From positions 78,595 through 118,288 of the forward strand of contig JBBHKE010002668.1 in NCBI GenBank assembly GCA_037447655.1: a DNA stretch of 39,694 nucleotides. The letters are read 5' to 3'. The stretch is from Zygnema cylindricum (taxonomy: Eukaryota > Streptophyta > Zygnematophyceae > Zygnematales > Zygnemataceae). Within the stretch, counting starts at the first letter, position 1, and each line of letters opens with the position of its first letter. Both the position numbers and the translations under genes were made by a program. Of the stretch, positions 9,915 through 19,437 are shown piece by piece. A model generated the notes under the pieces. It was not told where the DNA came from. It worked only from the letters and a program-made list of their open reading frames with translations, and did no database searches.

Positions 9915-10510
9915 AATTGTTAAGATATAAAATAAAACCATACAAATTTTCGGTTGTTTAAAATGTTTTTATTGATAACACATCATTAAATGTCTCATCA
10001 TGTATAATGAGTTAAATTATTTTTTAAGCAAAAAAACAAAAAGAAAAATAACATAATCACAGCCCTTAAAAAATTAAAACAAAAACAAAAACAAAAAAAT
10101 AGAAATTGATGAAATTGTAGATCTTTGGTAATTTTTTTATATGTTCAATTTTTTTTGTTTTTTTTTGTTTTTTCTTTGAATTGTTGTTTAATTCGGCTCG
10201 ACTTTCTTTGTGACAGGTTGTTAAATCCTATTGCACTTTAAAGTATAATGTATAAGAAGTGAAATGATAAGCAAACAATTGAAAAATAGACAACAATCAG
10301 TTTTTAACACGCTTCAACGGTTGTGAAAAACGTGTAAGAAGTGAAATATTAAATAAACCAATGAAAAAAAAAATATCTTTAATTTTTACTCACTTTGTAG
10401 TTTATTTAAAAGAATTCACTGAATTCACTTTTGACACGTTTCAAAAGCATGTTTTAGCATAACAAAAATTTGGTTTTATTGTTTCATGAGGTAAGTGTGG
10501 CAATTTGAGA
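9915..10510 (-). repeat. Inverted copy of the 20.1-21.3 kb repeat family
   Basis: 9920-10040 matches the reverse complement of about 20150-20290; shared words include ACCATACAAATTTTC, GTTTAAAATGTTTTT and TTTTTTAAGC. 10100-10510 matches the reverse complement of about 20940-21320; shared words include GTAGATC, TTCGGCTCG and GTTTCATGAGG-like sequence. The two blocks are in a different order in the other copy, so this is not one simple inverted repeat. Confidence 0.65.
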
Positions 10511-10815
10511 AAATAGAGCAAAAAAATAAAAATAATGTAGACAATAAAGAGAATGTAGAGCGGAAAAAAAAAACCTATTTTTTGTTTTTAGTTTTTTAGT
10601 TTTTGTTATATATTACTATATATATATATATATTTTTTTTTGGTGTTATAATATTTGTTTGTTTATGTTTTTTTATCATTTTTTTGTTCAAATTTCACTA
10701 ATTTGTTCTGCTATTTCTTTTATTTTTCAATAAGTCTTTTCTAGGGTTTAAAGGATTATCGTAATAACAATGTGGAAATATTTTTATGATCAAAGATATT
10801 TGAAATTCATTCTCT
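10511..10815. other. AT-rich spacer
   Basis: Low-complexity A, T and TA runs. From about 10816 a C/T-rich tract leads to the first kinesin acceptor site. No gene is seen. Confidence 0.5.
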
Positions 10816-10909
10816 CTCTCTCCATCTCCTTCTATTTCCCCCTCTACCTTTTCATTTTCCTCTTTTGCTTTCCCTCTCACTCTTCCTCTCTCTTTCTTTT
10901 CAATTGTAG

Positions 10910-11718
10910 CATGGTTCGCGTTAATGTTCGCGCGGAAAATAAAATCATTGGAGAAAGTACACGGAGCAGATTGAAGCTTTTTGATTTAGCTGGACGTGAA
11001 AGAACTGGAAACATTAAAGCTGATAGATTAAATGACAGTAAAGCAATAAATAAGTCGTTATCTGAGTGGAAACGCGTTATTTTTGCCTTAACCTTCAAAC
11101 CATTAATGTGTCTGATTTACTGGTATTTATTTCTTCATCTTTTAACCTTATTGTAAATTAAAAAAAAAAAAAAAACTTTGTTTTCACTAATCTTTCTAAG
11201 TCTAGCCATGTGGTTTTGCACGTTTTGCCTCATATTTTTCCTCATTTTAAACATAATTAAATAGAAACAATACAAAAAAAAAATTTTAAACCTTCGTGAT
11301 TATCGATAGAAAAGAAAATGTTTTTTCTCATTTTGCTATCTTTTATCTATAGTTTTTATTAACGAAAACTGGTTGGTGCTGGGGGTATTTCGTAGAAATT
11401 CAAAATTGACGCATGTATTGCAAGATTCTTTAGGTAAGTTTCCATCTTGGAACAAATCATAGAAAAATAAATATAAAACTGAAAAAAGAAAGCGAACGTT
11501 TAGTTGATTCCAATTTTTCAATCTTTTTTTATTTGTTATTCTATTCCTCTTTCAAAACTTTGATGGCGAAGCTTCAAAGTGCTTATAATTGTACATGTGA
11601 GCCCTAGTTCCTCACAAGTTATCACTTCTATCAATACTCTCTCCTTTGCGAGTGAAGCGAGAGGGCTTAACCTTCAAGAAGCAAAAAAACAATTCGTTAT
11701 TGCAAAATTTGTAAAATA
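10910..11718 (+). pseudogene. Kinesin-14 motor domain fragment, 3' motor exons
   Basis: Three exon-like blocks read on the plus strand. Block 1 starts at 10910 after a long pyrimidine tract and TGTAG acceptor and encodes TRSRLKLFDLAGRER followed by AINKSLSEWKRVIFAL. These are the kinesin switch II (DLAGSER in functional motors; Ser is Arg here) and helix alpha-4. Block 2 (about 11380-11433) encodes RNSKLTHVLQDSLG and stops at a GTAAGT donor. Block 3 (about 11560-11718) encodes a diverged LIIVHVSPSSS and LSFASEARGL, matching the end of the motor core. Spacing and order follow plant-type kinesin-14 motors. Introns are retained, so this is a genomic fragment, not a processed copy. Small frame breaks and the altered switch II argue against function. 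The P-loop half is missing here but occurs inverted at 19262-19437. Confidence 0.75.
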
Positions 11719-11744
11719 AAAACACTCCGTAAGTCCCATCCTCT

Positions 11745-12150
11745 CTTTTCTCTATTTCACTCTCTATCTCTCTCTCTCTCTCCCTCTCCCCCTCTCCCTT
11801 TCGCCCCCTCTCTCCCTCTCCCTCTCCCTCTTCCGCTCTCCTCCCCCTCTCCCCCCCTCCTCTCCCTCTCCGTCTCCCCCTCTCCCCCCTATTCCCCTCT
11901 CCTCCTCTCTTCACTCTCCTTCTCCCTCCCTCTCCCTCTCCCCCCCTCTCTCCCTCGTTTTCTTTCTCATTCTCTTCCCCTCTCTCTCCCCCTCTTTCTC
12001 CTCCTCTTCCCCTCTCCCTCTCTTTCTCTCTCTCCCTCTCTTTCTCTCTCCCCATTTCCCTCTCCCTTCCCCTCTCCTCCTTTTCCCCCCTCTCTTTCTC
12101 CCCCCTCCCCCTCTCTTGTTCCCTCCCTCTCTCCCTTTCGCTCTTATTCT
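11745..12150. repeat. ~400-bp polypyrimidine tract
   Basis: The plus strand is almost entirely C and T (CTCTCCC words), with few purines. The complementary strand gives long open frames of Arg, Glu and Gly, which are compositional. In the kinesin reading direction the tract lies beyond the last motor block, consistent with an expanded intronic pyrimidine tract. It could adopt triplex structures. Confidence 0.9.
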
Positions 12151-12439
12151 CACTGAAATCACAATCCAGCAACCCATAAGCTTACAAATTATTCCAATAA
12201 GCTTACAAATTATTCCAATTCCACAGTATTTTTATCTTTTATAAAATTATAACTAAATTTTTTAGTTATGAAATCTATTTGTAAATCCTGATTGAATGAA
12301 CTAGCATATTAATGTTTATTCAATTATTTTATCAATATATTAATTCGTAATATACAATAATATATAAAAAAAATAATAACAATCGATAAAAACTTATTTA
12401 CCTTTTTACATTTTTTGCGAGCACGTCGTGAATTTGTTT
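12151..12439. other. AT-rich spacer left of the chromovirus
   Basis: AAGCTTACAAATTATTCCAAT is duplicated at about 12178 and 12199. Otherwise no feature is seen before the target duplication. Confidence 0.5.
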
Positions 12440-12444
12440 ATATT

Positions 12445-12961
12445 TGTAAAAGAGGTAACAACACCCACAATACGTCCCAATGCACAGCGGAAAATACCAA
12501 GGATCTCCCCGTAGCAACAGCAAGAGCACACAGAACTCACAGACAAAGTTGGGCTTTGTTACTTGAAAGAGAGTACAAGGTTGCGCTAGCTACGTAAGTC
12601 TATTTCAGGTCTACTTCCGGTGTCCTATTCACTAGGTCTACCTGACTATTTAAACTAGCTAACTGCTGGTCAACTTAGTACTATACAGCTGTACACGTGG
12701 ACCTTCGCGGCCAATCCAAGATCTATCCAAACTTCCTTCTAGAACTATACAGTTCAATCTACACAATTGCGGCGTTGCTATGCTGCTCTGCTACGCCGCT
12801 GCGCTACTAGTTGCTACGCCGCTAAGTTGCTATGCTGCTATGCTGCGCTGGTCTGGAATCGCAGCTGCGCTGCTCTGGCATCGCAACTGCGCTGCTCTGA
12901 AATCGCAACTATAGCAGCCTAGCCCTAACTACTAAGTACCCAATTCTGTAACCCTGTTACA
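12445..12961 (-). repeat. 3' LTR of chromovirus (complete)
   Basis: 517 bp, beginning TGTAACAGGG and ending CCTCTTTTACA in element sense, next to ATATT. Its interior at about 12768-12905 is an array of short GCTGCG/GTTGCTACGCC-like words. The portion 12514-12961 is shared with the truncated 5' LTR. 12445-12513 is present only in this copy. Confidence 0.9.
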
Positions 12962-12973
12962 GTGCCTCCCACT
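12962..12973 (-). other. Polypurine tract of chromovirus
   Basis: In element sense AGTGGGAGGCAC lies directly before the TG of the 3' LTR. This is the position and composition expected for the plus-strand DNA primer. Confidence 0.85.
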
Positions 12974-13006
12974 AAGGATTCAGCGTCCCGCTGAACTTTG
13001 ATGGAG

Positions 13007-14238
13007 TCAGGGAAACTGCAGTTGTCGGAGTATGTCGTATGTTTCTTCACGATACTCCTCGAACTCCTGGCGAAGGACGTCGAGTTGATGTTGGAGCTGT
13101 TCACATCGGGTCTCCAGTAACGCGATGTGACGATTTGCAGCTGCCAACTGCCGCCGAGTAATTCGTTCCCGAACCTGATTTTCCGCTTCCTCCATGGGTA
13201 CTGCGGTTTGCTGCGGAACGTCCGCAGGTGCAGGCTCCTCGGGTGCCGGAATCCTGGGTTCTCCGGGTTCAGCCCCTGGGGTAGCTTCCTCTGGTTCCTC
13301 GTCCGCCGGTTCCCACCGAGGTACCTTTCGTAATTTGAAGGACACGTGTTTTCTTGCAGCTCGGGCCCGCTGCAGAGCATTCCTTCGAGCCAGCTTGAGT
13401 ACTCGCACTTCAGGGGTGACTTCCGCTCGAGAGATGATGTCGTGGAGGCGGACATCCCACGGGTGATAATGGCAAAGTAACCCGGGAACATCAATTCTGT
13501 ACCTGTAGTTTTCCTCTACCACCTCTACGAATGGTAAGGTGTGAGGATTCAGCTGCACATAGCCTTTATGATTATTCCCCAGGTCCTTGGTTCGCATGAA
13601 ATTCCACGCTGGGTGTGACGGAACGTTGGTAGGGATGCGGATAGGATCTCTAGGCTTCCCTATACGCCATTCTTCGGGCCACTTTGAGGGGTCCCAATAA
13701 AACCTTTTGGCGAAGCTGAAGGCGAGGTCCGGATGCTGGGTGTCGACCGGTAGTGGGAAGAGGTAGTCGGGAATTTCCTCTCCCTGTTCACTCTCCTCCT
13801 CCGAATTTCTTCGGTTTTCGCGCAAGAGAAACACATCATCACCGCTGGGGTATTGTTCCTCCGCTTTCCTCTCCGTGCTTTCAGACGATTGATCGTCTGG
13901 AGTGCTCTCCTTGGTTGGGTCCCTCGTCACCTCCAGATCTGAGGCGCGCTCCTCAATTGGCGGAGGTGTTGGTTCGCGTTCCGGCTCCTCCGCCTCCGAC
14001 AGCTCATGATCTGCTTGAAGTTCCTGATCGCCTTCCCGGGTTGGGGTGTATTCAGGGTCCTGTGAGTTCTCTGACCCTGCCCTCCACTGGTCTCCGCCGG
14101 TCCTGCCTCGCAACTGACACTATCCTCCGGTTCCGGCTCCACTTCTACCTCTCTTCGATTGCTAGCTTCCACCATGGCTTCCGCCGCCCTTAGCAATCTC
14201 TCGGGACGGCTTGGGTCTCCTTGTCCCACCCGTACCAT
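13007..14238 (-). CDS. Extra ORF between chromodomain and 3' LTR, coiled-coil, function unknown
   Basis: The only plausible ATG is at 14238 (MVRVGQGD). That frame must shift to the main 368-residue frame (from 14113) around 14070-14110, because the main frame itself opens after a stop with a TTG codon. Three parts are visible. First is an acidic, Pro/Glu-rich N-terminus. Second is a compact region with FYWDPSKWPEEWR, PSHPAWNFMR and YRYRIDVPGLLCHYHPW that looks folded. Third, after a Pro/Glu linker, is a C-terminal heptad region (RRQLAAANRHIALLETR onward) predicted to be a coiled coil. There is no signal peptide or membrane segment, so it is not a conventional envelope protein. Gag, protease, RT and integrase are accounted for elsewhere. 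It may be a displaced structural protein or a captured host sequence. I do not recognise the family. Confidence 0.6.
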
Positions 14239-14420
14239 CTCCTCCTTTTCGAGGGTGGAGAGGACGACGACGCCATAGACACTGCTGAACCAGACAATTC
14301 CGGTAGCTCCAGAAGCGGAGGTAAAGTAATTGTGCGGAGGGAAGCCGTTTCCAAGCTGCCGAGACTGAGTTAGTTGTGAGGACGAATGATGGTTGTATTC
14401 CCGGGGGTTGAGGGTTTCAC
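14239..14420 (-). other. Spacer between pol and the extra ORF
   Basis: No ORF of note. It ends in element sense with an A/G-rich stretch (AAAAGGAGGAG) directly before the ATG at 14238. How the downstream ORF is expressed (splicing, reinitiation or internal promoter) is not evident. Confidence 0.4.
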
Positions 14421-17322
14421 TTATGGGCTGTGCGCAGCGTCGCAGCGTGCGAGGGTATCGCAGTATCCAACATGTCTAAAACTGCGTTGCTGCGGCGGAA
14501 CCGAGGGTTCGTCGTTACCTACATAGTGAAACACAATTGCGCCGTTGCGCTTTCCTGTCAGCGCAGTGGTGATACTGCGATCCTCTGACGTCATCATGAC
14601 CATGTTGCGCTGCGGTGGTTGCGCTGCTACAGCGCTGCAGTGTGGTAACATCGCCGCTGCGGTCCTTTGCCGCGTCCCCAATATTATTGCGATGGTTGCG
14701 CCACTGCGATTCGCCCCTTTGTTGCGGCCGCTGCAATTGCCCCTCGGGTAAAGCTGAGTGTCCTCACTCTGCAGAAACCGGCGCAGCAACTCCGGGGAAT
14801 GCAGATCCCCCTCGTCCACCCAAGAGTCGTCCTCAGCACCGTAACCCTTCCAACGCACCAAGTATTGCGTGGAGTTAGAATTCCGAGAGCGACGTGACTT
14901 AAGGATCTCTTCCACCTCATACTCGTCTGAGGTACCTTGAACGGGTTGTAGAGGAGTATGCCGTCGTCGGTTAGGGAACACCGAATCAGGATCACGGAAT
15001 GGTTTAAGGAGGGAAACATGGAAAACATTGTGGATATGCCAGTCCGTCGGGATATCCAACCTGTAAGCGACGTTGCCCACACGGGACAGAATTGTGAACG
15101 GGCGCGTGAACTTTGGGGCTAACTTTTTAGAGAGGGCTCCCGGCAAGGAGAGGTTTGCCATATTAAGGCGAACCTTGTCCCCCACACAGAAGACTATTTC
15201 CTTCCGGTGAGCGTCCGCCTGCGACTTTTGGCGATCCTTTGCCAGTTGGAGCGCCTTTGCCGCCTTTTCCAGGTTGCCTTGCAACGTCTTGGCAAAGTCT
15301 AAAGCAGCCGGTGTTTCGCAGTCCGCTACCAATAAAGTGTGGGGAAGAGTGGGTTGTCGTCCATTGAGGGAGAAAGGCGTAGCATTTGTTGACGAGTGGA
15401 CTGCACTGTTGTATGCTACTTCGATTGCCGTTAAATGGTCCACCCAATCCGTTTGGTGCACCGAGACATAAGCCCGCAATGCTTCCTCCAAAGTCCGATT
15501 CACCCGTTCAGTTTGACCATCAGTTTGAGGGTGGTAGGCTGTGGACATGGCAAGCTGCGTTCCGCATAACGCAAATAGATTTTGCCAAAAGTGGCTCACG
15601 AATTTTCGATCGCGGTCGCTGACGATCCTTTTTGGAAGACCGTGATGGCGGAATATTTCCCGAAAGAATAAGTCCGCAATATCTCGTGCAGTAGCCGTAG
15701 TGGTCGTGGGTAGAAAATGTGCCATTTTCGTTAGGTAATCCACGACGACGAAGATTGAGTCGTAGCCCTCCTTCGTCCGGGGAAGGGCCACGATAAAATC
15801 CATCGAGATCGCCTCCCAAGGAACAGATGGTATTGGGAGGGGTTGTAACAGACCTTGTTGCCCTGAATCAGATTTGTTTCTATTACACGAGTCACACGTC
15901 CGGACATATTCTGCAATGTCTCGAGTCATGTTTGGCCAGTAATACGCTTCAGCGACACGTGCGGTTGTTTTATCTCGTCCAAAATGTCCACTGAGCGGCT
16001 CGTCATGACTCATTTGAAGAATTGCGTGACGAAGTGCCGTATTTGTCGGCACATATAGCCGTGTTGTCTTACTCGGTCTATACCGCCACATATCATTGGC
16101 AGTTCGAACGAGTACTTTCCGTTTGACAAGTTCCTTTAGTGAACCATCATCGCCGTAGGCGGCCTTTATCCGACTTAACCACTGTTCGTCCACTTGCACC
16201 GTACTGGTGACTGCGCTGAGCTTCTGATTTTGCGCTTCGGTCAACGCTGCGCTTTTCTCTTTCACAGAGTCTCCGTTCCTCTGCTGCGGTGCTTGCGGTT
16301 GTTGCTCCGCTGCCGGCGCAGCGACGTCAGGTCTTCTTGACAGCGCATCCGCCGGGTTCGTTTTGCCCGGCTTATATTCAATAACAAGTTCCGGACCGAA
16401 GGTTTGCAGGAACGTCATCCAGCGCACTTGTTTCTTGGACAACTTCGGCTGGGTTTGGAGATATTGTAAGGCGTGGTGATCCGTGATAACCGTGATCCGT
16501 TTTCCCTGAACGTAACACTTCCAAACCTCCAGCGCATTGATAATAGCTATTGTTTCCTTCTCATGGGTAGCCCAGTTCAACTCTGCTGCCTTTAGTTTGC
16601 GACTGTCGTAGGCGATGGGTTGAAGGCCTTTTCCTTGATCCTGCATAAGGATCGCTCCAATAGCCATATCGCTAGCGTCAGTAATTACCGTCCAAGGTAA
16701 ATCCGGATCGGGAACAGCTAACACAGGGGCGGTAACCAACCGCTCCTTTAGCGTGTTAAAGGCTGTTTCTTGCGCCGCTTTCCAATCATAGGGCGCATCA
16801 TTCTTGAGCAATTCCGTGAGCGGTGCAGCGATTTTTGCGAAACCTTCGACAAAACGTCGATAATAGGAGCATAGTCCGAGAAAGCTTCGTAACTCCGTAA
16901 TATTCGCCGGCTGCGGCCACTCCTTTACTGCTCTAGTCTTGTTGGGATCCACTGCGATCCCGTCCCGGCTCACCACATGGCCTAGAAAGTCAATTTTCTC
17001 CTTAAAGAAGTCACATTTACTTCTTTTTGCGTATAACTTATGCTCCCGAAGGACTTGGAGGACCGTCCGTAAGTGCTTCACATGCTCCTCCTGCGTTCGG
17101 CTATACACCAATATGTCATCTAAGAAGACGATCACGAATGCGTCCAGATATTGTCGAAAGATGGAATTCATTAAATGCATAAAGGTCGCCGGTGCGTTAG
17201 TCAACCCGAACGGCATTACCCGAAACTGGAAATGACCGTATCGAGTTCTGAACGCCGTCTTTTCCACATCCTCCTCGGCAATTCTGATCTGGTGGTAGCC
17301 GCTCCGCAAGTCATTTTCGAAA
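14421..17322 (-). CDS. Chromovirus pol: RT, RNase H, integrase, chromodomain
   Basis: Residues are counted from 17423, the open-frame start. The part upstream of the frame break (before about 17317) is out of frame. RT fingers and palm continue with DLRSGYHQIRI and the catalytic FLDD at residues 100-103 (about 17115-17126). RNase H spans residues 243-362, with TDAS, HEKE and TDHHAL. Integrase has a zinc-binding set His473, His480, Cys510, Cys513. Its catalytic core has Asp542, Asp603 and Glu639, giving the D,D-35-E spacing. A GPY/F-like module follows around 745-810. A chromodomain at about 834-884 (YEVEEIL, YLVRWKGY, DDSWVDEGDL) should direct integration to particular chromatin. About 115 low-complexity residues follow the chromodomain, more than usual. 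Catalytic residues are intact, so only the upstream frame break and the 5' deletion disable it. Confidence 0.93.
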
Positions 17323-18640
17323 AATATTTGGCACCTCGAAGTCGATCCAACAATTCGTCTATCCTCGGTAGGGGGTACGCATTCTTCACCGTTAACTTGT
17401 TCAGCGCTCGGTAATCTATACACATACGGAACCCTCCATCTTTCTTGTTCACAAAGAGAACAGGGGCTCCATACGGTGACTTGCTTGGTTCGATTGCTCC
17501 GGCTTCGACCAACTCCGCGAGTTGCTTTTTCAATTCGTCCAACTCGGTGTAGCTCATCTTGTACATCCGATTAGCCGGAGGTACCGCTCCAGGAACAAGC
17601 TCTATTTTATGATCCACTTCGCGCTTCGGAGGTAATCCTTCGGGGAGCTTCGGGGGAAATACATCTGCGTACTCCTCGAGAAGTTTTGACACGACTTCCG
17701 GGGCCTCTTCGGAAGTCTTTCCAATGTCGTCACTTTCTTTGGAGTCGAAGTCGGGGTCCTTCTTTTTCCATTCTTCCGGGATCTCCTCCTTCGCCTCCTC
17801 CATTGGCTGGACGACCGCCATATAAATCATTTCCCCTTTCTTAAGTGCCCTCTTAAGCTGTAAGGCCGAAAGCAGGCGTCCCTCTTCCGTTCCCTTACCA
17901 GCCGCTCCCGCTGTTACCTCAAACTCTTCTTCACCTTTCTTCACTCTCATGGCGCCACTTCTCCAGTCAATCATCGGATTCCATTTTTGCAGCCACGGCT
18001 TCCCCAATATTACCTCATGATCCCCAAGAGGTAATACATGAAGCGTGTCGTACCATCGGAATTTCCCAATGCCGACGCGCAACCTCGGGGTACGATGGGT
18101 GATTGATAGGGAACTGCCGTCGGCCAATTGCACCGACTGAGGATTATGTAGTACCACAAGAGGAAGTTTCAACCTTTTCACCGTCGCCTCGTTAATGAAG
18201 TTCCCCGACGCTCCGGAGTCCACCATGAAGTCAGCTGCACTCACTCCTATTTGACCCCGAAATATCAAAGGGTCACCTCCTTCTCCGGCTAACCTCATAA
18301 CGGTAAGTTTTCCCTTTTTGGGGTCTTTCCGTTTTGGACACTCCCGAGCCATGTGATCCGGAGAACCGCACTGGAAGCATAGGCCATTTTGCCTCCTCCG
18401 TTGGATTTCCTCGGGGGACAAGTCATTGGTCTTGGTCTTGGTGGTTTTCTTCTTTTTCCGCAGGACGTTGACCGCTTCCTTATCCTCATTAATTGCGCCG
18501 AGCTCCATGGGGGTTGGACCTTCGTCTCGTTGATTTCCTCCGCTACTGCTCGACCCGTGGTGATAAGGTCTTCGGAGGTTAAAGTCGACCAAATCGGTCC
18601 GCTCCGCAAACTGGATGATTGCTGGCAACAGCAAGAGCAC
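17216..18640 (-). CDS. Chromovirus gag C-terminus, protease and RT start
   Basis: The frame opens inside the 5' LTR (18640) without an ATG because the gag N-terminus is deleted. The junction between LTR and gag is at about 18624/18625. A CCHC zinc knuckle occupies residues 88-101 (CFQCGSPDHMAREC; about 18338-18379). The protease active site is DSGA at residue 141 (about 18218-18220). After a Glu-rich linker, RT begins with VNKKDGGFRMCIDYRALNKL. The frame is lost at about 17313-17317, where one base appears missing from an A run in element sense (TTTT on the plus strand), giving about 34 out-of-frame residues before the stop. The rest of RT continues in the next frame. It could be a real mutation or a sequencing error. 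Confidence 0.9.
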   Translation of the reverse strand: MLLLLPAIIQFAERTDLVDFNLRRPYHHGSSSSGGNQRDEGPTPMELGAINEDKEAVNVLRKKKKTTKTKTNDLSPEEIQRRRQNGLCFQCGSPDHMARECPKRKDPKKGKLTVMRLAGEGGDPLIFRGQIGVSAADFMVDSGASGNFINEATVKRLKLPLVVLHNPQSVQLADGSSLSITHRTPRLRVGIGKFRWYDTLHVLPLGDHEVILGKPWLQKWNPMIDWRSGAMRVKKGEEEFEVTAGAAGKGTEEGRLLSALQLKRALKKGEMIYMAVVQPMEEAKEEIPEEWKKKDPDFDSKESDDIGKTSEEAPEVVSKLLEEYADVFPPKLPEGLPPKREVDHKIELVPGAVPPANRMYKMSYTELDELKKQLAELVEAGAIEPSKSPYGAPVLFVNKKDGGFRMCIDYRALNKLTVKNAYPLPRIDELLDRLRGAKYFSKMTCGAATTRSELPRRMWKRRRSELDTVISSFG

Positions 18641-19072
18641 ACAGAACTCACAGACAAAGTTGGGCTTTGTTACTTGAAAGAGAGTACAAGGTTGTGCTAG
18701 CTACGTAAGTCTATTTCAGGTCTACTTCCGGTGTCCTATTCACTAGGTCTACCTGACTATTTAAACTAGCTAACTGCTGGTCAACTTAGTACTATACAGC
18801 TGTACACGTGGACCTTCGCGGCCAATCCAAGATCTATCCAAACTTCCTTCTAGAACTATACAGTTCAATCTACACAATTGCGGCGTTGCTATGCTGCTCT
18901 GCTACGCCGCTGCGCTACTAGTTGCTACGCCGCTAAGTTGCTATGCTGCTATGCTGCGCTGGTCTGGAATCGCAGCTGCGCTGCTCTGGCATCGCAACTG
19001 CGCTGCTCTGAAATCGCAACTATAGCAGCCTAGCCCTAACTACTAAGTACCCAATTCTGTAACCCTGTTACA
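18625..19072 (-). repeat. 5' LTR of chromovirus, truncated at its 3' end
   Basis: The 448 bases match 12514-12961 except for one difference seen (T near 18695 where the other LTR has C). In element sense it begins TGTAACAGGG after the ATATT duplication. It stops about 69 bp short and joins gag coding sequence directly. No primer-binding site remains. Confidence 0.9.
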
Positions 19073-19261
19073 ATATTAGATCTCAAAGACCGAAACGGAA
19101 ATACTATTTTAAGAAAAAATAAGCAAACCCTATAAAAAAAAATAAAAAATTAGATTGCTAAAAATGACATCTTGCCTCTGAAACTTGAAACACCCATAAC
19201 AACATGCTTCAAAAAAAAAGGAGAGGGAGAGGGAGAGGGAGAGAGGGAGATAGATACAGAC

Positions 19262-19437
19262 TGGTATTCAATATCGACCTTTCTTTTTGTAGCTAAGTCA
19301 AAAAGCTCTTTCAACATTCGATGAGTAACGCCTCGATCATTTTTGAATCTTTCTACGAAAAATGTTTTTCTTGGACCGGTTTGGCCATAAGCCAATATAC
19401 GTACGTTGTAACTATCGAATACGGAAGTTACAACTAG
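19262..19437 (-). pseudogene. Kinesin-14 P-loop exon fragment
   Basis: On the minus strand, after a pyrimidine-containing CCCTAG acceptor at about 19438, the exon reads VTSVFDSYNVRILAYGQTG, then PRKTFF and RGVTHRMLKELFDLATKR. This is the kinesin nucleotide-binding loop (GQTGSGKT in active motors) followed by the RGVNYRTLEELF-like helix typical of plant kinesin-14. Here the second loop Gly is Arg, so ATP binding would be lost. Homology fades at about 19262, and the frame runs on into a C/T-rich repeat (about 19218-19255), as at an exon-intron border. This half is on the opposite strand from the 3' motor exons at 10910-11718. Confidence 0.75.

Larger units (their letters stand above)
12440..19077 (-). 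mobile_element. Ty3/gypsy chromovirus, young, 5'-deleted
   Basis: The element reads on the minus strand. Target duplication ATATT lies at 12440-12444 and 19073-19077. The 3' LTR (12445-12961) has ends TGTAACAGGG and CCTCTTTTACA in element sense. The 5' LTR (18625-19072) aligns with it for 448 bases with a single difference seen. Order in element sense: 5' LTR, gag zinc knuckle, protease, RT, RNase H, integrase, chromodomain, extra ORF, polypurine tract, 3' LTR. The distal ~69 bp of the 5' LTR, the primer-binding site and the gag N-terminus are missing. Base composition is far more GC-rich than the flanks. A frame break in RT and the deletion mean it cannot move autonomously, although it inserted recently. 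Confidence 0.93.

Noticed and set aside
11612-12172. 186-aa minus-strand ORF rich in Arg, Glu and Gly
   Set aside because: It is the complement of a simple C/T repeat; composition explains the open frame and no domain is present.
13753-14193. Plus-strand ORFs across the chromovirus 3' region
   Set aside because: They are antisense shadows of the GC-rich extra ORF and pol.
13007-14238. Envelope-like protein in the env position of the chromovirus
   Set aside because: No signal peptide, membrane segment or fusion-like region is visible in the ORF.
17480-17510. GGTTCGATT word resembling a tRNA B box
   Set aside because: It lies in chromovirus RT coding sequence and no matching A box or cloverleaf is present. 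No tRNA was found elsewhere.
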